Assembly: GCA_034640345.1 (NCBI GenBank)
Contig: JAXRVH010000039.1
Coordinates: 248,001-312,000, forward strand
Direction of reading: 5' to 3'
From: Drechslera avenae
Lineage: Eukaryota; Ascomycota; Dothideomycetes; Pleosporales; Pleosporaceae
DNA: 64,000 nt
Shown here: piece after piece, positions 22,391 through 32,449 of the stretch
How positions within the stretch are numbered: the first letter of the stretch is position 1
Layout of the letters: each line of letters begins with the position of its first letter
Made by a program: the position numbers and the translations under genes
The notes under the pieces: generated by a model
The model's database searches: none
Seen by the model: the letters and a program-made list of their open reading frames with translations, nothing else
What the model was told of the DNA's origin: nothing

Positions 22391-23134
22391 ATGCCTCCGA
22401 CGAGATCCAGAGCCAGAATGAAAGAAGCCGTGGCCAAAATCCCGACTGCTACCACTACCCGAGTTAGCGAGCCATTGGAGCCACCTCCAGCACCAAGAGC
22501 AACCGTTGTGACAGCTCCTAGCGTTGAAACTACATCCAAATCTTCGCCAACATCCGAAACAAATTCAAAGGCTCCATCCCGCAGGGTCTTGCGATTGAAG
22601 TGTCCCGTCTGCTCCGACTATCCCGATGGCTTCCGCAGTGAGCATGAGCTACGACGTCATACCAACCGCGTCCACAAGAAGACGCGGAAGGTGTGGGTGA
22701 CCATCGACACTTCGCCAGACAAATCGTTCCTTGCCAACTGTAAAGCATGCCAGACGGGGAAGAGGTACAATGAATGCTACAATGCTGCGAGCCACCTTCG
22801 CCGCATGCATTTCCACCCCCACAAGCGCGGCGAGAGAAAGATGACTGCTGCGGAAGCTCGACGCGGCGGCAAGCCAGGTGACTTGGACCCACCCATGGAC
22901 GTGCTAAAGGCCAACTGGCTAAGAGAGGTCGACGAGATCCTTGGGGAAGACAACGAGTCGGCAGAGGCCGACGTCGCGAGTTCGTCCCTCTCTCCACCTC
23001 GAACGGTGCCACCGCAGTTGCAGCAGCCGACTGCCTCGACCAAATCCGAAGGGAAAGCACCGCCGACACCGACTACGCCGTCGATGCGGTCGATGGCCAT
23101 AGACAGCATTGTGGACAAAATGGACGCGTCCTGA
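22391..23134 (+). CDS. C2H2-like zinc-finger protein of the fungal DUF7896 type
   Basis: Single-exon, 247 aa. After a low-complexity Thr/Pro/Ser N-terminus come two zinc-binding units: LKCPVCSDYPDGF with C71, C74 and H90, H95 (ELRRHTNRVHKK), and FLANCKACQTGKRYNE with C117, C120 and H135, H140 (AASHLRRMHFHPHKR). This pair, with the intervening VWVTID strand, is what I know as the DUF7896 module in filamentous ascomycete proteins. Members are usually annotated as hypothetical or transcription-related; DNA binding is inferred from the finger layout only. The rest is Ser/Thr/Pro-rich with a basic stretch after the second finger. The start is the first ATG of the frame (MPPTRSRARMKEA); no upstream exon was evident. 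Confidence 0.75.
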   Translation: MPPTRSRARMKEAVAKIPTATTTRVSEPLEPPPAPRATVVTAPSVETTSKSSPTSETNSKAPSRRVLRLKCPVCSDYPDGFRSEHELRRHTNRVHKKTRKVWVTIDTSPDKSFLANCKACQTGKRYNECYNAASHLRRMHFHPHKRGERKMTAAEARRGGKPGDLDPPMDVLKANWLREVDEILGEDNESAEADVASSSLSPPRTVPPQLQQPTASTKSEGKAPPTPTTPSMRSMAIDSIVDKMDAS

Positions 23135-24323
23135 GCACAAAAGCCCACGCTGAGTGGGACGCTGATAGAACGACTTGGACCTGTATCGGTTCTGCGGCCT
23201 GGACCATGGCTTGCCGAAAGGCGAACTCACTGAACATTGTCGCTGGGTTCGGGTCTTCGGGTCTTCTGGCACGATTGGTGTTCGCTGATACAGTGGCTAT
23301 CTCATTCAGCGAGCGAGGCGAGGGTGCAAGACGGCAGTGTTCCTCTGCATGCTCGCACTCGTCTGTTGATAAGGTGCATGGACACATTGGGTCGCTCTTC
23401 GGGCTTCTGTAGAGGTGGCTACTGTGGGGGAGAGTGGTTTGGCGTTGAAGGCGGGAGGGGCTGAGGGGGGGATAGTGTACCATGACGGGCATGACCTGCG
23501 GCGAGCGAGGCATCAGATAGCGACCAAGATTAATACAGAAAAATAAGATAAAATCACAGATGCATATTTTGAGGACATGACACTCTGTCTGAAAGGTATG
23601 CTCTTTGCACACATTTGCGTCATGAATATGTGGATGCTGTGTAGTGGGGAGTAGAGTGGCGAGGCAGCCCCAAGCGCGCCTGGATGTGTGGACAGGCTGC
23701 GTGGTGTCAGGAGAAGCATCAGGGGGGGCACGACAGTCGTTATTTAAGCAACAATGGAGAGACTAGCCAATGCATGAGGTTAGGTTCAGCAAGCGAGCGA
23801 CACATGATGTGAGGTGCAATTAAGATGGCTGTCGATCAACAGATGGTACTTGGTAGTGGCGGGTCGGTACTCCCGCGGACGGACGGGCTCGTGCGCAACA
23901 ATTTGTGCTGCATCCTGCATCGTCAGTCCCTCCACGGCCACGGCACCGAGTCTTGCAGCGACCACGAGGTATGTGAGTAGACGAGTAGATGAGTAGAAGC
24001 ACCTCCGCAAGCGCCTGCCGCATCATATATCCGCTTTCGTACATGTCGAAGCTAATCGTCCCGTCTAGCTGCAGGATTCCACGCCGCCCATGTCCACGCC
24101 GCCGCCGCCGCCGCCGTCGCCTGTCATGCGCTTCCTTGCTTTGCCATAGCCGCGCCTAGTCCTATCCGCGCGCTATCAGGCCTTGCCATGGCTGTGTCGC
24201 CTGCATGCCCTCCATGTCCCACGAGTCGCCATCGCCGTAACCAGTGTGCACTTCGCTTGTGAGCCACTGTAGAATAGAGGGTAGCGCCTGGGTCACGTTG
24301 CCCGCCTGCCTGCCTGTCTGCCA
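23135..24323. other. Intergenic region between the DUF7896 gene and the coiled-coil gene
   Basis: 1.2 kb. Contains a GCC-repeat patch (about 24091-24120) and, near its right end, GCCTGCCTGCCTG short repeats. No gene is recognised, although 5' exons of the next gene could be hidden here. Confidence 0.4.
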
Positions 24324-25918
24324 ATGTCCGTCCCACGAGCATACCGTAATCATGTCAATCTGGGCAGACTGTACAGCATCCAGCCATGGGGCATTGCAGC
24401 ACCTTCCCATGCCTTGGCCAGGCAGCATAATGCTGTAAATCTGGGCAGCCTGGATGCACCCAGCAGGTCCCACGCCCCGCCTGGATGGGCATACTTTGAC
24501 GATGGCTCCGTCTTCATACTCCCATCCGGATGGTTTCCCCATGATGTATTCCAAGCACGCATGAAGATTGCGGCGCACTTTGTGAGCGAGCCGACACCCA
24601 AGATGCAGCAGATACGGCAGAATAATCAGTACCGAAAGCGCTGCATCATAATCAAGTAAGTGGGCCGACCTCGCGCTCCACACATGTGTCCTAACAACAC
24701 TCTTAGCAAGAACGGGAGAGAAGTGCGCGAAAACACATACCGCCTCGTAGCCCGCAATGCACAAGACTTACAAAGAGTGTCTATAGCCGATTCGCCTTTT
24801 GAAAACGTCGAGCTGGATCTCGATTCCACAGGAAGCCGCCCAGTCTCCGCGCGCTTTAGCGATGCTACGCCATTCAAACCAAAACATAGGGCGCGGAATA
24901 GTGAAGCACTAAAAACTTTCAGAGGCACACTTATCGACGGTGTTTTGCAACCAAACGTCCGCCTAGGGAATGGCTTGCGCTTGTCGAACAACCCCGACAT
25001 CTTGGACTCTGAAATCACGGAGACGAGAAAGAAAGCTACCAGACGTTCAAAAGATGCGGCTCCATCCCCAGAACCACGCAGGAAGCCTCTGCGTCAGCTA
25101 GACGTGCATTCATCGCGAAACCCTCCTCTGTCCCAGGAATCAGACAGGCCCCGGCTTCCGACTCGACTTCAGTCTCGAGCACTTCCATGGGCCCGCGATC
25201 TCGAGCGCCGCGAGGCTCAAATAGCCGAAAGGGAGCGAGAACTTTTACAGATACAGCAGCGGCTTCTGCTCCAGACTGTGCGAAACCAAAGCTCTCCACC
25301 CCGTCCGAACCAAACTGTACGATCCCCACCAGAATCTAACACTCCACACGAGCATCGGACGCAGCGGTTAGCTAGTGCACACACCGATGATGAGTCTAGT
25401 GTAAAGGTTGCAGATATCGAGGCAAGAGAACGGGCCCTTCAACAGCAAGAAGAGATTCTACGGTACAAACGAAAGGTCTGGCTCCTCGAACAGAAGCTGG
25501 CTCAGGCTACCGGGCGTCCCCCGTCTAGGCGCGTGCCTCGCCAACGCCATGTGGGCGTGGAAGAGTATGATGCACCATCTCCTCACGAGCCTCGACCTGA
25601 CCAAGGAGCTGTGTCAGACCCGCAGTACGATCGATCGGATGGTGATAGACCCGCTGACCATGACTTTGGCGACGTGTCTCCACCAGATGCCCTCCAGAAC
25701 CTTCGGTCTCGCATTCAGCTACCGACCAGAGGCACGCTACGATGCGAACCAAGATCCACGACGTGGCTGAAGACTGGGATGATGTGACGGATGAGTTCAG
25801 CAATCATATTAATACGCAGCCTCTTCCGGAGAAATCACCCGAAGTATTGGCACATCACCTGTGTAACTATTGGCGTGAACTTCGAATTGTCGAAAGACTC
25901 AAGTATGTCCTACTTTAA
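24324..25918 (+). CDS. Coiled-coil protein of unknown function (3' model uncertain)
   Basis: Proposed exons 24324-24655, 24707-25673, 25730-25918. The first splice is clear: GTAAGT donor, CTAACAAC branch, TTAG acceptor, joining ...RKRCIII to NKNGREVRENTYRLV. The encoded protein has a folded-looking segment (GWAYFDDGSVFILPSGWFP, then ARMKIAAHFVSEPTPKMQQ), a basic linker, and two predicted coiled coils (RDLERREAQIAERERELLQ and IEARERALQQQEEILRYKRK). I recognise no named family. The 3' end is problematic: the main frame reads on to a stop at 25787 with unlikely residues, whereas another frame after 25729 encodes the protein-like VAEDWDDVTDEF and CNYWRELRIVERL. A 56-bp intron (25674-25729, GTGTCT..CAG) would join them; a single-base frameshift is the alternative. 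A further 39-bp GTATGT..CAG intron (25903-25941) would extend the end to 26011. The start is also tentative. Confidence 0.55.
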
Positions 25919-26323
25919 ACCATCAACGCATCATGTCGCAGTTACTACTGTAAAATACTCATACTCATACTCGAACATGATACCCGATCCTGCAAAGTAT
26001 GCAAGAATTAGAGTATAGTAGACGAAATTAAACCCCTCCACCCTCCTCAACCTAAACTCACCGTTTACACAACCTCTAATGTACTGCACTATCCCATTGG
26101 TGCATCCTATCGGGGATGTAGCCTTTACCTTTCCGCTTTTCCGCCCTTGTCTGGTAATGGATAGGGCAAAGAAAACAAAAACCGGGAGGCGCGGAGGGAC
26201 GACGGTCGGTTCTCCACAATACATTGCCGATTCTCGACCCCCATTTGCCCCTTCCACGCCATATTCCGGAACCACATGAGACGACATATTCTTGCTTTTT
26301 TTGTCTTTGCAAAGTACGATAAG

Positions 26324-26383
26324 TATATATATGTGTGTGTATATATGTGTGTGTATATATGTGTGTGTATATATGTGTGTGTA
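26324..26383 (+). repeat. 14-bp tandem repeat of alternating (TG)4 and (TA)3
   Basis: Four tandem copies of the unit GTGTGTGTATATAT. The whole tract is strictly alternating purine-pyrimidine, a composition prone to Z-DNA or cruciform formation. It sits between two convergent genes. Confidence 0.85.
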
Positions 26384-26524
26384 TGAATGAATTGGTATAT
26401 ATACATGTATATTTCAGTGTATCTAGATCGGACATTGTTTGCAAGTCGTTGGGGAAGTGTGTAGGATTCGCCCTCGAGATTTTGATGAATTCTTTTTTTC
26501 TGAGGTTAACATTACATGTATAAT

Positions 26525-26593
26525 GGGAAAGCAGGAGGGAAGAAGAAAGGAAAAAAGAAAAGAAAGAAGAGACAGACAGACAGAGAGAGAGAG
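26525..26593 (+). repeat. Polypurine tract with GACA and GA runs
   Basis: Nearly pure A/G sequence on the plus strand, changing into (GACA)n and then (GA)n. It lies between the alternating repeat and a second GAA-rich tract. Confidence 0.75.
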
Positions 26594-26667
26594 ATCATAT
26601 TCTCGTAGTGGAAAGCTGACAGTAGAAAGTTGATGGTGGTAGTACAGACATTTCATCCTTGGCCGAA

Positions 26668-26722
26668 TAGAAGAAGAAGAAGAAAAAGGAAAGAAAGGGA
26701 AGAAGAAGAAGAAGAAGAAAGA
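26668..26722 (+). repeat. (GAA)n-rich polypurine tract
   Basis: Two blocks of AGA/GAA triplets separated by AAAGGAAAGAAAGGG. Homopurine tracts of this kind can form triplex structures. Confidence 0.8.
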
Positions 26723-27003
26723 CGACAGGTTTGACGCCCAATTCCAAACGCCTACGCTTTTTGGTGCAATTCAAACAATGGGACGCAAAGAAAGAACAGG
26801 ATGGAAATGATGGTAGGGGGGGAGGGCATATACGTTGAAGAAAAGAGTTTTTTTTTACATGTGAATCTTTTTTTCTTCTTTTCTTTCTTCCAGTGGAGAA
26901 ACGGTGGTGTGCTTGTCCACTCACTCGCTGGGCCAGAGCCGGTGTTTTATCCCTTAATTTCAATTATAAGTGTGGGGTTTTTTTCTTCTTCTTTCTGTTT
27001 TGG

Positions 27004-28399
27004 CTACACTCCATGGCTCCAGTCCTTTGTTAGCGGTATCCCCGTGTCGACTTCCTTTTCATCTGTCGACTCAACTTGGACACTCGTCTCCGTTACGATA
27101 CTAATGCCGTTACCCTTGGTTCTGGACATGATGATGGAGTCTTGTGATCCTGTTCGTGTCGGACTTTCCTCCTCGCTTATAGTGCTGTTGTATTGGGGCT
27201 CCAACATGTGACTGTGCCCCCTATGATGTTCGCTCAAACGTGATAACCGTTTGCTGCCGCCTGTGATGGTGACAGTGCGTGCGGTGCTAGTGATGCGATC
27301 GTTCTTGCTCACGGACTGGAGGCCGTATTGTCCTTCTTCGTCGTCGTCACCAGGACGTACCGCATTGGTCAGGTTTGCCGTTACCGTCTGGTTGTACTGT
27401 CCCGTGCTCAGGTCTCCGGACACCAGCACGCGCCTTGTCAGGGTATATAGGAGTGCATCGATCCATCCGCAGGAGGTGAGAAGGCAGCCGGCGATGACGT
27501 AGAAATAGTCGGGCATGGGGTGGCCCGTCATGGCTATCATACGGCCCACAGCAATGGGCAGTGTCAAAACCACGTAAACAGCGGGGTACATGATCATGAA
27601 TTTGTTTGCTCGTGTGAGCTTGCTGGTATCGTTTGCAATGATGCTTCGGATACGACCACGGAGGTGGACGAAGATGTGTGCATAAATAATGATTGTGCCG
27701 AATTCAACAATAAAGATCCAAAGGTAGTGGAGCCAAAGTCGTTCTTCTTGGTATTCGCTCGAAACCCAGCACTGTTTGATGTCAATTTTTCTGATTCTTG
27801 ACCGCTTGTGAAAATTGGTAACATACCCAAGCTGCTGCACGAGCAAAGTATCTCTCTTGGTGCATTGCTGGTCCGAGCGCTGTGAGGAAGAGAGCGAACA
27901 ACCATAAAGACAGAATTGCGACAACAAACCATCCATAAGGTAGCTTGTATCCTTTGACCACACCTAGCCATGTATGTATTCCAATTGCAAGGACGAAGAA
28001 GCCACTTGCAACATCCCCAATTTGCAAGAACCAGGCCTGAACGAAACACGCTCCGGTTGGTGCAACAATCTTGTTGATCCTAAGCCAGTGGAAAGATATG
28101 GAGAATGCAACTGATTGCTGGAGATCGGCGATGAGGAGGTTGAAGATGAGAATTACGTATTGGTTGTATCCGACGTATTGTCTGTAGTGTTTTCGCCATG
28201 ATATCATGCGCTGTGTAATGAAGCCCAGTAATGCGCCGACAGAGAGCAAACTCATCATTGCACATACCGCTAGCGGAACCATACCCGCCCTGTAGATGGG
28301 CGTGAGTGGATCCATACTGTCTGGAGGTGGAAAAAATCGGTTCGTAAGCATCCTGGAATCCAGGGTTGAGGTCATGTCGGCCATATCGTGGGGTGCCAT
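27004..28399 (-). CDS. Orphan seven-transmembrane receptor, Git3/cAMP-receptor-like GPCR
   Basis: Two minus-strand exons, 27827-28399 and 27004-27771, giving 446 aa. Splicing joins ..FARAAAW to CWVSSEYQEERLW through a GTATGT donor; the unspliced frame stops soon after. Hydrophobic helices are visible in order: MVPLAVCAMMSLLSVGALLG, YVILIFNLLIADLQQSVAF, VQAWFLQIGDVASGFFVLAI, PYGWFVVAILSLWLFALFL, YLWIFIVEFGTIIIYAHIFV, KFMIMYPAVYVVLTLPIAV and YFYVIAGCLLTSCGWIDALL, i.e. seven. The ADLQQ motif in helix 2 and the ALLYTLTRR end of helix 7 are typical of fungal Git3/cAR-like receptors. The C-terminal tail of roughly 160 residues is Ser/Thr-rich, as expected for a receptor regulated by phosphorylation. 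Ligand and coupled G-alpha are unknown. The gene is isolated, with more than 4 kb to the next gene upstream. Confidence 0.82.
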
Positions 28400-29083
28400 G
28401 TTTGCAGCAGACCACGCGTCTGCGCAGTCGGATTCGAGAGCGGGACGGCTCGAGAGTAGGAGGGGAGGTATGCGTATCGTGAACTCATCAAGACGCCATG
28501 TTTTGGGAAAGCGGCAAAGGGTATATTAGTTCCGAGTCTGCATACCCAGGAAACAGGTCCTCGGTCTCTCGGCCAATCAAAGGGGTGTCGGGTAGTTGGG
28601 ATGGTTTGCGGTGCGGCTTGTTGGTAGATGGAGAATGTGGTCAATACTTTGTGTATTTTCCGCGAAAATGTCTTGCGAAGAGTGGCCAATGTGAAGGATA
28701 CAAGGAAATCAATCTCAACAGGAACAAGATCCGATAAATAACCAGGTGGGGCAGAGGGCCTAATATGGACATGCGATGCTTATGGCCAGAAGGAGATCGC
28801 CCAACAGACTACTGTACCAGGTAAAACGGAGATGCAGGTGCACCAGCCGCGGCATGTTAGACGGCATGGACGGGTGCCAGACGATCGCCAAAGCACTAGA
28901 GTGCGCCAGGTTGACAGGGTTGGTGGGAGTAAGTTACAGTTTGGCGTGCTCCTGCATCTCTCCTAGCATCCGCTCCTTGTCGTTGAGCTAGTGTATTGCT
29001 AATTGAGCGAAGGCCCAATACTACTGCGTCGGGCATGTCTTCGATACGAAATATGGAACGGGAGACCTGCTCGGCTGTCACCC

Positions 29084-29096
29084 GGGGGGGGGGGGG
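29084..29096 (+). repeat. 13-nt guanine homopolymer
   Basis: An uninterrupted run of 13 G between CCC and AGG. Such runs are prone to replication slippage and to sequencing error. Confidence 0.8.
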
Positions 29097-31164
29097 AGGT
29101 GGGATCTCTCGTTGACAAAAAGCAGGCTTCGCTTTGAGGCGAATAACAAATTCAAGAGGGTAGAAGTGTGGCGGAATGCTGGAGCACATTGTCGCGTGCG
29201 AGTTTCAAGCCACCCCAGATGGATGAAAACAACAACCAGGAAGCCACCACGTGGTGCACGTGCCTGAATGAAGCCTCGGGGTCGCTGCCTCAGGATCAAC
29301 ACTGTCTGTGCCGTGCCAATAGCGACAATGACTTGTGGTACGCATAAAGTGGTGCCAACTGCGGTAATCGCCGGGGAGTACAGTTCGCAAGAGTCGTGCC
29401 ATCGCAGCCCTGAACGCCCATGTTGGTCTTTTCTTGTTGGTGTGTTTGCTATTGCGAACTACGCCGCAGCTTGTGCGGTCCGGTCTCCTGGGAAAAGGAG
29501 GAGGAGGAGGAGGCGAGGCCTTGGCTATGCTGCGTCGCATGCGACCCGCCTACGCCTCTGCTCAGCTGTCCCTTTTCCATTTTCCAGTGGTTGGTTTGCG
29601 GGGGATAGGGTGGGTTGTTAGGCGACTGTGGAACTGTGGAGGATGCGAGGCTTAACACCACGGCGCTAACCGTATCTAGCCTAAAAGCTACTTCTCGCTC
29701 AGGGGAGGGGGCCAGGCCGAGCATCCTTTATGCGCTTTGCATCTAGGTAATCACCACATTACGATAGCAAATCTGCAAGGCTCTCCCTTGAACGCTCCCG
29801 TCCCACACATGGCGGTGCCGTACCTATGACCACGGCCTGTCTGTAGACTTGCCGTGGACTTGGAAAGGTGTCGGGGAGTCCGGAGTGGTTGCGCTATTCC
29901 GGCCACCGTCTGACAAACAGCATGACAAGGATTTGTACATGGTTGTGCAATTACAGTAGACTGTATCGGCCGCCTTTCCCGACCGGGCATAAGCCCTACT
30001 AAACGTGGGATAGCCTGATATCTCTGCGCCTAAAGAAGTAATGCCAAGCCAGAGTGCAGCGGAAAGTTTCGAGTGCAGCTGCCCAGACCCAAAGCTTTCT
30101 ATTGCTTCCTACAACACCACTCGACCGCCTCTAGACACGTCAAGATAACGATCAAGCTTTGGACGAGTGGGTTGGTCGCCATCCAGCTGAGCTGCTTGGC
30201 CGCATTCAGACCACGGACGGACATAAGCGCGGCCATGTTCAAGCCCTCAGCTTGTCAGCCAAGTCAGAGTAGAACCGAGCCGTCTCGCTGCGGTTCAAAA
30301 GGCCCTCCTGCTGTGCCGCTCCGCTGTTGTTGGTGGAGATACTTCTTACTCAATCACCACGTGCGGTTGTTTTGTCGGCTTGAAACAAATTGTTCCTGCA
30401 TAGACCCTGGGCGCCTTGCAGCACACGGCTACCGGGGGTTGCGGAGCTAGCATCGCTATCGGAAGAATTGCGCATCGAGTTCACACAATGGATATTTCTC
30501 CAAGGGGTGAGAACAATGGGCTCGACCGAGAGAAGTACCGCGTTGCACAGCGGCTTGCTGGCGCCATGTGCCATGTAGCGCGCCTGACATTAGACCTGAC
30601 GTCTGGCCAACTGGGGACCCGCTGTATAGCAAGGGGTCGACTAACGGTACCTACCCCAGACTTGGCCTTCTGCCACCCAACACGCCACCTTTTTTTTTGG
30701 TCTTGGAACATGAATGACGTGTCCCGTCCTATATCCGACGGCTGGTCCAAGATGAACTATGGGGTCGGTAACAAGTCAATAGACCTGAGTTCGAGACTGT
30801 CTCGCCCAGGTTTGGGAACCTAGACGTATATATAGTGCAGGAAGCAACACTTTACCCCGCAGGCGACAGGGTTGTAGCAGCGAGACGTCTGATGCACTAG
30901 TGCATTATCAAGACAAGCAATTTTTTTTAACCTGCCCTGTCACATCCTCATTACGGGTATACTCTGAGAACCAGCGGATAGGACCGCGCTGTGAAGACGG
31001 GTACAGAAAGGCCGACTGCGTTTGGGGACTGGTTCATTGAGATCAACACCCACAACAAATTGCCTGTCCAAACTCAGAAGTATGCAGGTTCGGTCCTGTA
31101 CCAATTCATGAGCACAAAAGACTTCCCAGTATGACACAATATTAGCCGGTTGGCCAATTCCTTC

Positions 31165-31206
31165 AGCCAGCCCGCCAGCCCGCCAGCCCGCCAGCCAGCC
31201 CGCCAA
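31165..31206 (+). repeat. Short tandem array of CCAGCCCG
   Basis: Roughly four to five imperfect copies of an 8-bp unit (CCAGCCCG), with a CCAG unit inserted twice. It lies in the intergenic region and its function is unknown. Confidence 0.75.
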
Positions 31207-32007
31207 TGCCTCTCCATGACACCCGGCTCGTATCTGCAGCGTGCCATCAACCAGGGTCATGGTATCAACATCTCCAGTCCCCACACCCCATCCAACAACA
31301 GCGCCAAGTAGTGTTCTTTGAATCGCCATGGATCTAGAGGCGAGAGGCAAAGGCCTGTCCATGTGCCTATGCGACCTCCTGGCCCGCGGATCCGTCGGAA
31401 CATGCTCAATTCTCCAGACTTCGAGAACCCCGTCTTTCCCCAACACAGAAGTACAGCCCGTGGTAAGTGACCCTATCATCTGTATGTAGGCGTAGCTAGC
31501 TCTCCAGAGCCTCGGACAAACGACACAAAGAAGTAAAATCTCCATAGACCAACATTAACCCACGGCAGATTTTGATACTGCAATGATACCCAATGCCTAC
31601 TCGTGCGTCTCCTGTAAGCCACTCTCCCTTTCTTTGCCCGCGGCACTTGTAAAGGATGCCTCCAGAGGCACACCGCCATCAGCATGCTACCTAGCGATTC
31701 CCAGGGGCTTGAAGTTGAAACAGTTATCATTACATTTGCGCAACCAGTTTGATTGCCAACCACAAGGAGACATGGTTACAATTCATATATTAATTCAAGC
31801 AGTGGCGTTGGTGGTGACATGTTGTCATCATATGATGCTGCATCATCAGGTCAGGTATAGAGGACAGAAGCTCAGTTTGAAACACTAGGCCACTGCTGCT
31901 GCACGTGATTCGACAAAGTCGCCCAATGATGCTATAATCCGTGGCTTAGTCCCAATCTTCGACGAGCAAGCAATTGTAGATGTGTTTCATATACTCCTTG
32001 CACGCCC

Positions 32008-32040
32008 TCTCTCACACACACACACTCTCTCTCTCTCTCT
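32008..32040 (+). repeat. Compound (CA)n(CT)n microsatellite
   Basis: A CA run followed directly by a CT run, about 410 bp upstream of the separase start codon. Confidence 0.75.
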
Positions 32041-32449
32041 AGTAGTTCTAGGCTCGTCAATGCCACATCAGTGGAAACCTGCAGAGAGTGCTTTGCTGTG
32101 GCTGTGACGTAGCAGATCCATGAAGTAACTTGGTTAGCATTGTGCAGCAGCATCTGGGGCTGCAAATCAGTCAAGCTTCGTGGCTACATCTACAAGCTAG
32201 AGGGTTGACGTGGTCGCGTTTGCGGTGAAAGCGCAGCGTAGGGTCGCGCCTGGCGCCTGCTGGCACGACCCAACGCTAACCGAATACGGTACCGTGTTGT
32301 GGAACGGTGTTTGGCCGCCGTCTTGCACCCTAAACCCGACCATATCGTACAGCATACCTACCAGCGCGGCCGTCTTCTTAGTAATGTATAATCTACAGAA
32401 CGTGTGAAAAGCGACACATACGAATACACTCCCCCGAAATATAGAAAGA

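Larger units (their letters stand above)
26012..27003. other. Repeat-rich intergenic region between convergent genes
   Basis: Lies between the 3' ends of the coiled-coil gene and the receptor gene. It is dominated by simple sequence: alternating TG/TA repeats, two long purine tracts and several T runs (26844-26852, 26868-26874, 26979-26986). No gene is seen. Confidence 0.6.
28400..32449. other. 4-kb intergenic region upstream of the receptor gene and separase
   Basis: Lies between divergent start codons. It has a 13-bp G-run, a CCAGCCCG tandem array and a CA/CT microsatellite. Open frames (the largest 201 aa on the minus strand at 30940-31545) show no recognisable domain. A non-coding RNA or an unrecognised gene cannot be excluded. 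Confidence 0.45.

Noticed and set aside
30780..30830. tRNA-like B-box (GTTCGAGAC)
   Set aside because: No matching T-stem, A-box or acceptor stem could be folded around it.
31165..31206. CRISPR-like short repeats
   Set aside because: Units are contiguous 8-bp tandem copies without spacers, and the genome is fungal.
30940..31545. 201-codon minus-strand open frame
   Set aside because: No domain or signal is recognisable, and its Gly/Ala/Trp-rich stretch (LAGWLAGWRAGG) comes from the CCAGCCCG tandem repeat read backwards. Kept only as a possibility inside the intergenic entry.
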